Below are positions 44,331 to 56,065 of a DNA stretch of 64,000 bases, in pieces (position 1 is the first letter of the stretch; every line of letters starts with the position of its first letter). The stretch is from positions 40,721,501-40,785,500 of the forward strand of contig OX485805.1 of assembly GCA_950295325.1 (NCBI GenBank), read 5' to 3'. Origin of the DNA: Polytrichum commune (lineage: Eukaryota; Streptophyta; Polytrichopsida; Polytrichales; Polytrichaceae). The notes under the pieces were generated by a model. It had not been told where the DNA came from. It did no database searches and was given only the letters and a program-made list of their open reading frames with translations. A program made the position numbers and the translations under genes.

Positions 44331-45860
44331 TTTTATATTTTTGTGTGATAGTTGTTACGTGTGAAATGTCAAGAACTTACTATTTTAACTAAATTAACTA
44401 AGTGGCACTCAAAAGCAAATATTTCATTGATCTACATGGGCTAAACTCACACATGGAGATCAAGAAGGAAAAATGTTACCTTGGAAAGAAAACAAAATTT
44501 AAACCACCAAAAAGGCATCACAAACCGAGGATCACATTTGGGCACACACTTGACTCTCCCACCATTGAAATATTCACAATGAAAGTGCCCTCAAATGATA
44601 TAATAAAATAGGAATGGTCCTCAATACTATTGTATTCCATTTGTGCAGGTGACTTGAGAAAAATCACGAACAAACACTTGTCTAACATCGATGTTTGAAA
44701 ACATGCAAAACGATACACAACTCTCTTTGCTCTCTCCTTTAGGCTCAAGTATGTCATTTTTCAAAAGTGGCCATAATTGTTTTTTCCTTATGACTTTGTT
44801 TGCTTGAGCTCAAGCTCTTCACAATGTGATTTTATTTCTCTTGAATGAATGATACTCAAATACCTTCTTTGTTGAGATGGTAGGGAATGCACATAGTGTT
44901 TTTACACATAAAGGAAAAAATGTTACAAAATACTTGAAGATTACCCTACGTGCATGTTAGTTTTGTACATGATTAATTATATCCATGAATGTCTACCATC
45001 TCAAGTGCCACTTGTCATGTTGACATTGGTTACAAGAGATTACACATCCCATATGGCACCTTGAAAATTAAGTATTTTGTCACATGGGTGTCCACAAGAT
45101 ATAACGTAAAGTAAATCCACACATTTGACAACTTAGGTTTACATCTTGACATGCCAAGAGATTGCTTGTTGTATTTCAATCATGAACATTCCATACCAAG
45201 GTATGTAACGATACAATTACATCGCAAGGCTTAAAAAGAAGTTATGTTGAACATACTTTACCGTATTTGCATCCCAAATTAAACATAACCCTTCTATGGA
45301 AGAAAAGTCATTAGATGAATAAAGTTATACTTTTATTAAGGGTATTTTCTAAGTAACCATTGAGGATGAAGTTAGCATGAACAAAATTTCATTATCATGG
45401 TCTCAATTTTAAGGTTGAACATGATCATACCTTCTCATAGGTTTGTCTAGAACAATAAGCAAATTGAACGAAGGTCAAAGAAATTGCTAAGCCAAAGTTA
45501 CATGCTTGAAATTACCACATTGAGTAAGTTGATACATTAAAATGTACAATCATCTTCATCAATACTTAGAGAATTCAATTGAAACGATTGGTACAAAAAT
45601 TATAATGAAGAAAATTTTGAATGTAGGATGCAAATTCAATCAAGTACATTGAGAATACATTGTTTCAAAGCCTTGGATTACAATTGCAATATATAATATC
45701 TAGGTGTAAATTGTTTATGATCACAATCCAATACATTGTTCCTTGGCATGTCGAGATTGAAAAGTTAACTCTCAAATGTATGGATGTCAATTTCAAGTAA
45801 TTTCTAAGAAAAAAATGTTCCTTAATTTGAGAACAATATATGCCAACATTTCCTTCCATC
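44331..45860. other. AT-rich intergenic DNA, no gene
   Basis: No coding frame or repeat pair recognised. Confidence 0.4.
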
Positions 45861-45861
45861 T

Positions 45862-45915
45862 CAAGAAGAAGAAGAAGAACAACAACAACACACACACACA
45901 CCCACGCGCACGCAC
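45862..45915. repeat. Compound microsatellite
   Basis: (AAG)n followed by (AAC)n, (CA)n and (CG/CA)n, seen directly. Confidence 0.85.
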
Positions 45916-46924
45916 GTTGGGAAGAGCATGAGCTCAAATCGAGTTGGAGGCATGATTGTTTTAAAAAAAATTTAAAAACAAACAAAGAAGCATAACATAA
46001 CATAACATTACTCAACACCTACTATTTATTTAGTGGCCCCTTGGAATATAATAGTCAGATGTTTAAAAAGTTGAGCAGGAGATTTAGCTTTCCAAGCATT
46101 TGACTGCTATATTTCGAGGGCCAACTAAACAAACAATAGGTGTTGTGTAATGTTTTGAACTTGGCCACACTTGAAAATGACATAAAAGGCTTATGGAGGG
46201 GAGGGTGAGGACCTCATCACATATGAGGTCCCAAGCTCAGTAGGAGTAGAGGCATTGTCCATGAGATTCTGGCTATAATTGGTGAAAATCCTAGTGTTTC
46301 CAAGTCCAACTAGTTACACTCCAACCTCCCTAAGATCACGTGTTTGACAACCAAAGTGCATGTGATATCAAGGAGGTATGCAGTGTTAGCATGGGTTCGT
46401 GACAATAAAGAATTAGTATAGCGTGTGACACTATGGAATAACACAAAGTCAACAATGCAATAATGACAATAATGACAATGAATACAATGTGGTGCGTGCA
46501 AGCTTATGGTTTGAATTCTTCGGTGATTATTTTAATGTCAAAACCTATGATATAAGAGAGGGAAATGTAACAACAAGGAAGGAGATTTAAATTGAGAACA
46601 TTTGTTCCCTACGGTTTCATGATATAAGAGAGGGAGTGACATTACCGAGAGTGACATTATAGAGGTTAGGGTGTACATCTTGTGATCTTTTGTTTTAATT
46701 TATCATTTGAGGAGAATTTTATAGATTCTTATGAAATAATGGGTAGTTTTCTTGAAGTCTTGAACTTCCACCAGTTATTTCTCAAACTCAACATGTTCAT
46801 TTATAAATGTGTACATTGTTTGTCTAATAAATGTGCATTACCATTTGGAGTTTACGTGTTGCTATAACATTTTACTAAGAGTATCAGTTTTTACCAACAA
46901 AGTTATATAATATTCTTCAGTGCG
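45916..46924. other. AT-rich intergenic DNA, no gene
   Basis: Short frames only, none with a recognisable motif. Confidence 0.4.
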
Positions 46925-47073
46925 CCATAGCATTATTCAGATCCATAACAATGTTATGTGGGATTGACAATATCCAACAGATTATTCCTCACATTACAAC
47001 TGAACGTGGACAATATTCTGCAAAATATTGCCAGTCCCACAAAACTTTATTATGGATCTGAATAATGTTATGG
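46925..47073. repeat. Small foldback element
   Basis: Arms 46925-46972 (CCATAGCATTATTCAGATCC...) and 47025-47073 (...GGATCTGAATAATGTTATGG) are inverted, about 48 bases each, with a 50-base loop. A single arm of the same family is found at 60232-60281. This is the form of a MITE. Confidence 0.75.
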
Positions 47074-47080
47074 CATACTA

Positions 47081-47459
47081 ACTACACTAAATATGTTATT
47101 TAGTGTCATATGGCATTTAGTATCACTGTGGTAAGTTTTCGGATGACACTTCTTACGAATAAGAGGATGAATATTGTCATGGATGATGGATGAGTTCATC
47201 CATTGGCCAAAACCCTACCTTCTCTTGTCAGCAACTTGTGATGAAATATTGTCATGCATGATTGAAGTTTGGATGAAAAATCACTTGATAAGTGACAATA
47301 ATTGCAACACTCTAAATCGACAATCGCCCAAACTGTTTACAAGGAATGACAAATAATGTTGGGTCAGCATTTAGTGTTGGTGACACTATACCACGGTTTA
47401 CAATTAGTATTGAGCAAGACAACTAGAATTGGTGACACTACATAAAATATTCAATGTAG
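47081..47459 (+). repeat. Direct repeat, copy 1 (CACTAAATA-ended element)
   Basis: Collinear with 47925-48320: shared blocks include TTAGTGTCATATGG, GATTGAA(A/G)TTTGGATGAAAAATC, AGGAATGACAAATAATG and AGAATTGGTGACACTA. Both copies end in sequences like CACTAAATA/TATTTAGTG, suggesting inverted termini of a non-autonomous transposon. Confidence 0.65.
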
Positions 47460-47924
47460 CTTTCTTTGGAACTACATTGTGTATGGTATTTTGTGTCACG
47501 TACATTGTTTGCGAAGGGCCTAAACTAGATGCCATTTAGAGTAGCCCATTGAGACTTGAGATGGTAGGCTTGTGTTTTAATATGCAAGGGGAAAGATCTT
47601 TTTGAGCGTTCAAATGGCAAGTGTCATGTGTTTACGTTTTCGTATGCAAGAGGAAATATTGCTTAGCACATTAATGCCAAGTGTCATTTGTGTACACTTC
47701 AGTCACCTTGTAGACCATTTTGCAACACATGCATGCACCTCATAACACTATTGAACATACTCATGCCAAGATATTAATAATCGCACTTGAACGCCAAGTG
47801 TCATGAGGTGGCACTTGTGGTGAAGTTGTTAACCACCAATGTAACGTAGCATATGCCTCAAAATAGGGTTAAGTGACACTATTATGCACGTGACACTAAA
47901 TACCACAAACGGTGTACACAAAAT

Positions 47925-48320
47925 AGTGTATTTTAGTGTCATATGGTATTTTATGTCATTGTGGTAACTTTTCTAGGACACTTTATATGAAAAAGGTTAT
48001 AAATATTGTCATACCAACTTACTTTCAGCTCATTCAAATGCCAAGTATTGAAACAAAGTGTGATATATTCCACATCCTAACATTTATGTGATGAGACATT
48101 GTCATACATGATTGAAATTTGGATGAAAAATCACTTAGTAAGTGACAAGAATTACAACATTGTAAACCTACGATGCCCAAATGTTTATTTTTATTTTTAT
48201 TAGGAATGACAAATAATGGTAGGGTTACAATTAGTGTCGGTGACTCTACACAGACGGCTTACAATTCATATCGAGTGAGACAAATAGAATTGGTGACACT
48301 AAATACAATATTTAGTGTAG
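47925..48320 (+). repeat. Direct repeat, copy 2 (CACTAAATA-ended element)
   Basis: Second copy of the repeat at 47081-47459, separated from it by about 465 bases. Its right end reads GTGACACTAAATACAATATT followed by TAGTGTAGTG. A similar terminal palindrome recurs at about 48374 and 50415. Confidence 0.65.
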
Positions 48321-48569
48321 TGCGTTTGAGCTAAAAAGAGTTTCTCCTGCCCTCAGCATCCCTTTATGCCAAAGACACTACACTAAATATTGTATTTAGT
48401 GTCACTTACTAATCGGAACTACGCAATACTATATCCATTAATCAAATATCTCATACTCTACCAACAAATGTCAGATTGGATTGTTTGGACATAATAGAAC
48501 ATTATCAACTTTACTGTATAAAACCAATTCCATCAATCGTAACAGATAAAGCACTGTGTAACTGCAAAC

Positions 48570-48810
48570 AGTAAGTGACATTAAATATCAGATTTAGTGT
48601 ACATTTAGATTCTATTTTCTTTCGGTGGGTCTCTCTCTCTCTCTCTCTCTGTGCCAAATGCTCCCAGGCCCACAAGGCGGGTGCGTGGGGAAATCATGCA
48701 CTCCACTCTTGGGACTTGATTAGACTCGGTCTGTTCTTATCTTGTCACTCTGTATTATGTGTAGGATTTAGGGTTTAGGGTCAGTCTGTAGTGTACTTGG
48801 GACTTAGGGC
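48570..48810 (+). repeat. Dispersed repeat family with telomere-like motif, copy 2 (partial)
   Basis: Contains (TC)n, CTCCCAGGCCCACAAGGC, the Cys-poor non-coding core and GGATTTAGGGTTTAGGGTC near 48765. It stops before the second half seen in copies 1 and 3. Confidence 0.7.
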
Positions 48811-49091
48811 GGCTTTACATCTAGAGGATGGGCCAATTCCCCTTGAGGTTGATTGCATGAAATTGCAGCTCTTTTTGGGTTGGAGGCCGGCTTCAACTAC
48901 ACATTATAATAAGATTATAATGGGGGCCAATTTTCCCATATGTAAATGCCTTAGGGTCAAGAGGCTAGGCTGATTCAATAATTCTAGCATAATCTAACAG
49001 ATCTAGCATAGAGTCGTTCATATTTTCACATAATCCAATGGATGTGGTTCGCTGGAAAAATCATATGTTGTTAAAAGAGTTTATCTTTTCA

Positions 49092-49596
49092 TTGAAATTT
49101 GACATTGGCCCCGAGGCCAAGTATTGGCCATTCATTTTGGGTGCACCCAATTCAATGAGCTTGGGCCATGTCATACCATGCATTTTTTGATTTAAAAATT
49201 CATACCACCAAATCGGCCCGGCCTCTAGGTGTACATTTAGATTCTGTTTTCTTTTGGTGGCTCCTTGCTTGCTTCTTCCCCCTCTTTCTCTGTGCCAAAC
49301 GCTCCCAAGCCCACAAGGCACGTGTGTGGGGAAATCATCCACTCCACATTTGGGACTTGATTAGACTCGGTCTGTTCTTATCTTGTCACTGTGTACTATG
49401 AGTAGGATTTAGGGTTTAGGGTCAGTCTGTAGTGTACTTGGGAGTTAGGGTCGCTTTACACCTACAGACCAGGCCAATTCTAAAGGCCGGGCCGATTTTG
49501 GTGGTATGAATTTTTAAATCAAAAAATGCATGATATGACATGGCCTGAGCTCATTGAATTGGGTGCACCCAAAATGGAAGGCCAATGTCAAATTCC
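49092..49596. repeat. Inverted repeat enclosing part of a dispersed repeat
   Basis: Arms about 49092-49229 and 49479-49596 are reverse complements (TTTTGGGTGCACCCAATTCA against TGAATTGGGTGCACCCAAAA). The loop holds the first half of copy 3 of the TTTAGGG-containing family, so either one element inserted into the other or the composite moves together. Confidence 0.7.
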
Positions 49597-50060
49597 AAGA
49601 AAAAAAAACTAAGACTCGGCCTGTGCTTACCTTGTCAGTGTGTACTATGTTTGGGATGGATCACCATGCAACATTTGATAATCGAATGCGACTTGGCCTG
49701 AGCTAGTTGGCTCTTCAATGCTTACTTTCTCTAACTACTGTATGGTAGGGAAACAGAAAACGCTGAATAGAAGCTGACTCGGCCAGACAGAGGGGATTGA
49801 AATTTGTGTGATATTTTCCAACGAAGGAGTTAGTGTGTATGTTTGACAAATTCCATTTGATGTTCAATTTCAAATCCGGAGTGTTACGTGAAGTTTTCAA
49901 AAACAAAAAGTGAATGTCACTCGACATCTACATTTTCATCTAAAATGCCATCTCATTGTCACATGCCTAGTAGTTCGTGTCCTTTCTATTGTGGGTTTCT
50001 TTCTTCACAAGTCACACTACATGTCAAATTTTTAATAGCCAGTACAATTTTTGTGTGTGC
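49230..50060 (+). repeat. Dispersed repeat family with telomere-like motif, copy 3
   Basis: Same blocks as 43640-44330, including TTTAGGG tandem at about 49407, but split by the second arm of the inverted repeat. The later half (49600-50020) is close to 43860-44290. Confidence 0.7.
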
Positions 50061-50742
50061 AAAAACTTGCAATTTTTTTGTCGAAAATATACACAAGATG
50101 GAATAGAGGAAATTATGAGGAATGCAAGTTGCCTCATAATTTTATTCCATGTAAATAATAAGTTACATTTTCCCAAAGAGGCAAGTTAGTCAAACTCCCC
50201 TACTTGTATAATAAATTATATACATCATATGTGCAATAGTCAAAACAAAAATATCCTATTTACAACAATGCTATATCCATTAAGTAAATATCTCATATTC
50301 TACCAACAAAGGTCTGATTGATTGTTTGGACACAATAGAACATCAACAACTTTACTTGATAAAACAAATTCCATCAATAGTAATAGATAAAATATTGTGT
50401 GATTGCAAACAATAAGTGACACTAAATATCATATTTAGTGTGCAGTCTAACCTCATTAGCACGACACTTGTTTATACGACACCTTTGATATTATGACACA
50501 TTTTTGCGCTACCAAACTTTTTAGTTCCAAACTCTCTCTTTTACACAACTACAACACTCGATAATACAACATTTAGAATCTTTGTTTTGTCATATTAAAG
50601 AGGTAATTGCTATTAAAATTCCTTTCATCTATGTTATGTACATCTGAATATTCATCCATTTGCACTTGAGAACTACTTGGGAACTTCATTTATCATTGGG
50701 AACTTAATGATAATTAGAGTTACTAGTGTAGAATGGACATGG

Positions 50743-51333
50743 CCCGGGTACGCAACTCCCGTATTATATGGTCCTGATTATAATCACTTATAATGCGTTT
50801 TAGTCCAATATTGAGTGATACAATTTGTTTTAATGTAGGAAACCCTTGTAGCCCTTCTAACAAGGAATCCAAAAATGTAATCATATATAGGAAATGAATA
50901 TATTTTGAAGCATATAATGGCATTAAAAACCTAATTATATGATTTTTTTAATACATGTACCATAGGTCAAACTACCCAACTTTTTGGACTTTTTAATAAA
51001 ATTTTAACATTGTGAATAACTTATAATTTTAATGGGAGGCAACTATTCGTGGCTTATAATTTTAATGAGAGGCTTAATAAATATGCAACCCAACTTTTTT
51101 TTTCATCTCATTTATTTAATTTGGTCTTCACCCAAATTTTTTTTCATCTCTTTTTATTTAATTTGGCCTTTACCCAACTTTTTTTTCATCTCATTTTATT
51201 TAATTTGGTCTTCACCCAACTTTTTGATCATTTTAATTTGATATAATATGATATAATTTTTACAAAAGCCGTCCTCTAAGCCGTTTTAAGTACGATGCCC
51301 CCTGCGTATAATATGGGAGTTGCGTACCCGGGA
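50743..51333. mobile_element. MITE-like element nested in the pogo relic
   Basis: Terminal inverted repeats of about 25 bases, CCCGGGTACGCAACTCCC on the left and its reverse complement at 51308-51332. They are flanked by GGACATGG (50735-50742) and AGACATGG (51333-51340), a 7-8 base target duplication. The interior contains a 42-base tandem repeat. The target size would suit an hAT-type element; this is inference. Confidence 0.65.
51086..51228. repeat. 42-bp minisatellite inside the nested element
   Basis: Just over three tandem copies of a unit containing CCCAACTTTTTTTTCATCTC and TTATTTAATTTGGTCTTCA. Seen directly. Confidence 0.8.
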
Positions 51334-51371
51334 GACATGGTTGGGGTTAGAGTGGCCTCCTTCCTATTTTT

Positions 51372-52361
51372 TTGTCAAATTATGAGCATGAAGATGTTCA
51401 CAACATGGATGAGACTGGATTTTATTGTAGAGCACATCCTAATAAGACATCAACACAAGGGAAGGTGAAGGGTCGGAAGTTACAGAAGGAGCGTGTAACA
51501 CTTGCTCTTGCTATTAATTCAATTGGGACCGATAAATTGAAGTTGCTTGTGATCTATACATCTAAGCAACCACGATGTTTTGGAAGGTGGCAACCTCACG
51601 AGTATGTTTGGTGGCACTCAAATAAAACATCATGGATGAAGGGGGATAAATTTGAGTCTTGGATTTTGCAGCTCAACAATCAATTCAAAGGCCAAATTCA
51701 AAAGGTGACCATGATTCTGGATAATGCATCTTCACATGTTAGCTTTGCCAAAGTTGGTAAGTCTCGTGGTTTTTCAACCTTGGAATTGAGCAACATGACT
51801 TTGGCATTCCTTCCTCCCAATGTTACAAACGTAGTTCAACCTTTGGATCAAGGTATAATAGCATCTTTCAAAATTAAAATCAAGAAGAAACTTTTGCAAT
51901 GGGTTTTATTAAAATATGATGATGCTACATTATAAGATTTAAGGAAGGTGGTGCCCAACATCACACATGCTATCATATAGAGTTATCAAGTATGGAGTGA
52001 GTTGGATGGCGTGTATATTACCTGCATTTAGATAGAAGGGGAAGAGAGTATTGAGCTAGAATTGAGTACTGATGAATTGGTGGATGTTGCTTTGGGAATC
52101 AATCATGCACAAGGCTTTGATCTTAATGTTGATCTACATTCAAAAGATGTGGATGATGTTGCTCCACCTACGGTAAAACTTAGCAATGCTAAACATCATG
52201 CATCATTGTTGTCTAATTTCTTATTAGACAACTCTTTTCATTTTGGTGTTAATGAAATGATTAGTTTTCAAAAGCTAGTAGGGAATTTAGATGAGATGGC
52301 AATTGCTAACTTGGGTAGGCAACACCAAAGATCTTTGAACTCCTATTTCAAGAGTTCTTGA
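51372..52361 (+). pseudogene. pogo-like transposase (DDE_1 domain) remnant
   Basis: A single frame with three internal stops: TAA 51933-51935, TAG 51978-51980, TAG 52029-52031. Catalytic positions are visible: NMDETGFY, VTMILDNASSH and VVQPLDQGIIASFK, the D-D-D/E pattern of the DDE_1 (Tc5/pogo/CENP-B-like) superfamily. The region after the last stop ends RQHQRSLNSYFKSS. The N-terminal helix-turn-helix is absent, so this copy cannot encode a working enzyme. Confidence 0.8.
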
Positions 52362-52539
52362 GAATATTTATATTTGTTTGGAGTTATAAGTTATCATTTC
52401 ATACAAACCATATTGCTTAAACCTGTTGTATACATATTTTAAGCTCATATTGCCTATGTTTTTTGTATTCCCTCAATAGAACGACAACTTTACGCCAATT
52501 GTCATATCAACGAAAAGATCACACCTCGATCATACGTGT

Positions 52540-52990
52540 CATCTGTGTCTGTGCCAAATGCTTCCAGGCCCACAAGGCAGGTCACGACATGCATGTGAGG
52601 TGCATGGGGAAATCATCCACTCCACTCTTGGGACTTCACCAGACTTGGTCTGTGCTTATCTTGTTAGTCTGTACTATGTGTAGGATTTAGGGTTTAGGGT
52701 CAGTCTGTAGTGTACTTGGGACTTCATTAGACTCGGCCTGTGCTTACCTTGTCAGTGTGTACTATGCTTCGGATGGATCACCATGCAACCTTTGATAATT
52801 GAATGTGACTTGGCCTGAGCTAGTTGGCTCTTCAATGCTTACTTTCTCCAACTACTGTATGGTAGCTAGGGAAACAGAAAACCAATGTGTATGTTTGACA
52901 AAGTTTTTGCAAGTTTTTGACATTTGACACGCACAAACTTGCACAAAAATAAAATGCATGTCAATTGACACGTACAATTTAGAGTTTGAC
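52540..52990 (+). repeat. Dispersed repeat family with telomere-like motif, copy 4
   Basis: Contains TTCCAGGCCCACAAGGCAGG, ATCCACTCCACTCTTGGGAC, the TTTAGGG tandem near 52684 and TGGCCTGAGCTAGTTGGC. It follows directly after the pogo relic and lacks the far end. Confidence 0.7.
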
Positions 52991-54800
52991 ATGTAAAGTG
53001 TGGCTCGTGAAGTCTCATAACATTCAACAACTCACAAAGGATATTGAGAGAAAAAATTAATGTTTTTTGAGTATAGAGAAATTGTATATGTATTGAGAAG
53101 AATGCCTTGAAGGAGGTGAGTTATAAGATAATTTAAATTATTGTTTGACACTCAATCTTAAGATAATTTTATTGCTATGGAAAGAGGTGTTTCTCCCCAA
53201 AAGTCTCTCTCTATATAGTTTTTCTTCTTCTTCTAACTATAATCAATTTTCCAATTGATATTCATTGTCTTACTCTCTAGATCCTATTTTATCTCTAACA
53301 CTCCTAGAAGAGTCTTTTTTCATATTGTTACAACCGTTAAGCCTCTTGGATGTTCAAAATCCTTAATTTCTACTTTCATCTTTACTATGACTACATATTC
53401 TAATTTCTGTATAAGTACAAATATACCAATATATTTTACTAACACAATTGGTAGTTACCAATCCTCAAGGTATAGGTGAGGTGGGTTCAATATTGATTGA
53501 CTTGGCAAAATTCCTACTTAATGTGTGGTAACTTTATATCCCTCATATTATAGTTTAACCTCCTAATTTGTTCTTCCAAAATGATGGCCTTGATCTCTAA
53601 AATCTCTTTTTATTCTTATATTTTGTTCCTTCAAAATGTTGGCATTGATCTTTAAAATCTCTGTGCCTATCCTATCTCCATGGGTTGTATATCCTATCGC
53701 CGTGAATCTTTCTTCTAATCTTTGTGGCAACATGTAATTATGTGGTGGCTTTTAATTCTCCATGAGCTCTCTCGCTCCTTCTATTGCTAGTTGGTCCCTC
53801 CACCTTCGCTTTGGCTACGGACATTATTGTTGTGCATTCCTTGTATTGGCTTTTGGCTTTTGGTGTGCCGTCTTATCCTCGTCTTTTGGCTTGATTTATG
53901 TATTCACACTTATCCATGTTAATGTTGAAGTACAAAGTTTGGTATCTAGTTTGTCACCACATGTGAAGTTGTAAAATATCTTCCAAGCAAGACCGTATCA
54001 AGAAATATGGAGTATGTGTTCGGAAAAACACATGGCTTCTTGTTGTTCGAGCCATGTAAATCATAATTCACTCAATTTTTTTTTTTCACGAAACTTTACA
54101 TGATAATTTTATACCTTATCAAGACCTCACATATCAAATTTAATGGCTAGATGACCTTTGTAGCATGTGGCGAGTGTTTCTCTCAAACTAACTTTCTAGT
54201 TTGAACATTGCTTCAAATACTTGGTTGCATTCATGTTTTTATCTCCCAATTTATAAGTTCTTTGTACTTAAGATTTTGACACGTGTTAGAAAAGATATCT
54301 CAGTAGCTATCTTTCAAGTCTCGTCCTCATATTCACAATATTCACCGAGAACCAAAATCTCAAAATTAAGCCACTTAGCTGCCTTCGTCTCTAGATCTCA
54401 TTCATTTCAAGACTCCAATGTTCCTTCTATAGCAAGAACCAAATCCTCCAAATTTGTAAACTTCACTAGTAACTACAAAAATATTCGCCAATGAGGCTTC
54501 TATTCATACTTCAAAATGATGGGTATGCTTCAGATAACGTGTAATATATCTCACCAAGAACACATCTCAAAAGTTTCATCTCAAGATCCCATTCTAATCA
54601 TTCATAATACACCAAAACCAATATCCAAAATAATATTTCTTTATCGATCAAATGTAAAAGATTTAACTATTGCAAATGTATAAGATATCACTTCATTGTC
54701 AAGTTGAACAGCACATGTGGCCAGAGAAAAATCTACTTTTTGTAAGTTGCATCACCAAAATGGGTCAAAATTTTCTCAAAATGTTTTCATGAGTAGATAT
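52991..54800. other. AT-rich intergenic DNA, no gene
   Basis: CT-rich stretches and short frames without motifs. Nothing recognised. Confidence 0.4.
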
Positions 54801-54810
54801 ACATGGTATC

Positions 54811-55095
54811 TCGGGGGGCTCACTCCCTCTTATATTTTGTATACACGTGCGTTCGGGACCTATTTATTGGGGGGCTATTTTACCTTGCAAAAAAGATTAT
54901 AACGTATGATACTTTTCAAAATAAAGGTGTGATGGTATTTTACATGTGATGTTATTTTACATGTAATCATTTTTCACTATTTTAAAACCCCCTATATTAT
55001 ATGTAGGTTTTTTGTAAAATTTATCTACAATGAATATATTAGACCCTATTTTTTATCGCACGTTGTTCTACGATTTTTGCCAGTGAACCCCCCGA
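54811..55095. mobile_element. MITE with 10-bp target duplication (Mutator-type size)
   Basis: Terminal inverted repeats TCGGGGGGCTCACT and AGTGAACCCCCCGA match at 13 of 14 positions. The flanks are exact direct repeats ACATGGTATC at 54801-54810 and 55096-55105. A 9-11 base target duplication is typical of Mutator-like elements. The 285-bp interior has no coding frame, so this is a non-autonomous element. Confidence 0.8.
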
Positions 55096-55105
55096 ACATG
55101 GTATC

Positions 55106-55797
55106 TATTACTTAGTAATAAATGGTAACCACATTTGTTGATCTTTTAAAACACACACACACACATACAGTAATGGTGCATAATTGAACTTAAACAATTA
55201 CTACTTAAAATGAAGATGACTAAATTTTTTTTAAAAAATACAACATATATTATCAATAATCATATATATGTAGGAAAAATATCATAAATTTTAAAATTAT
55301 CTATGGCATATAATATAGGAGTAATGGAACTTGATTGCATGTGGTGTTCAACTTGACAATGGAGTGACCACCCCCCCCCCCCAACGGTTTGGCCTTGATC
55401 CTATTTATAGAAGAATAGTTGACAAAAAGCTTGGACAAATCTCCTATGGCAGTCGATTACCATTGAATCATAATTTGTGTATTTGCGTCATTATTTAGAG
55501 GAGGGATCAGTTGGGGATTGATCATTTGATTTATGGGATTGCAAAAACATGTGCATTTGTACCAAACTAGAATAGTTCAATACATCTTGTGACAAATTGC
55601 ATGTAATGTTGGTTACATATGTTTCTCCCGATTGCCAAAAGACATAGGTGTGTTGAAGCTTTTGCTTCCACATTTGACAAACCTCCTTTCCTCTCCGTCA
55701 ATGGCATAGTGGAAATCACATAGCCTTCAGAGCCCATGCCCCCACTTGCATTGTATAGGGTTTAGGGTGATGCAAGTGAGTTTGACCACTTGTAACC
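55106..55797. other. Intergenic DNA with a poly-C run
   Basis: Contains (CA)n near 55152 and a run of about twelve C near 55371. No gene recognised. Confidence 0.4.
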
Positions 55798-56065
55798 TTG
55801 TTGCCTAAAGAGTTCTATGAGGAGTATAAGAGAACATTCACTAAGTTAAAAAAAGAGCTTCACTCCATCACACGAGATGATCACGTGTGGTTTTTGGAGT
55901 CTTGGGATTTGAACAACCTCCATGTTGTTAAATTGTTTTGTGTCAAATGCAATAAGGACTTTGGATCAAACAATGGCGACTACAATTAGATAACTATAAT
56001 CAATTTATTTGCTAATCTCAAGACAAGCCAAATCATGTCAAATGCTTTAGTAGGGAATTGAAGGG
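55798..56065 (+). pseudogene. Fragment of a Cys-containing protein, possibly transposon-derived
   Basis: Frame with FYEEYKRTFTKLKKEL and VKLFCVKCNKDFGSNNGDYN, then a TAG. The same frame continues beyond it with NLFANLKTSQIMSNA. The CxxC pair followed by a conserved-looking tail suggests a degraded zinc-finger fragment. No family is named. Confidence 0.3.

Larger units (their letters stand above)
50443..52361 (+). mobile_element. pogo/Tigger-like DNA transposon relic
   Basis: Begins CAGTCTAACCTCATTAGCAC, like the ends of pogo-group elements. It contains a DDE_1-type transposase remnant (51372-52361) and is interrupted by another element at 50743-51333. No matching right terminal repeat was found after 52361. 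The N-terminal DNA-binding region of the transposase is missing. Confidence 0.55.
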
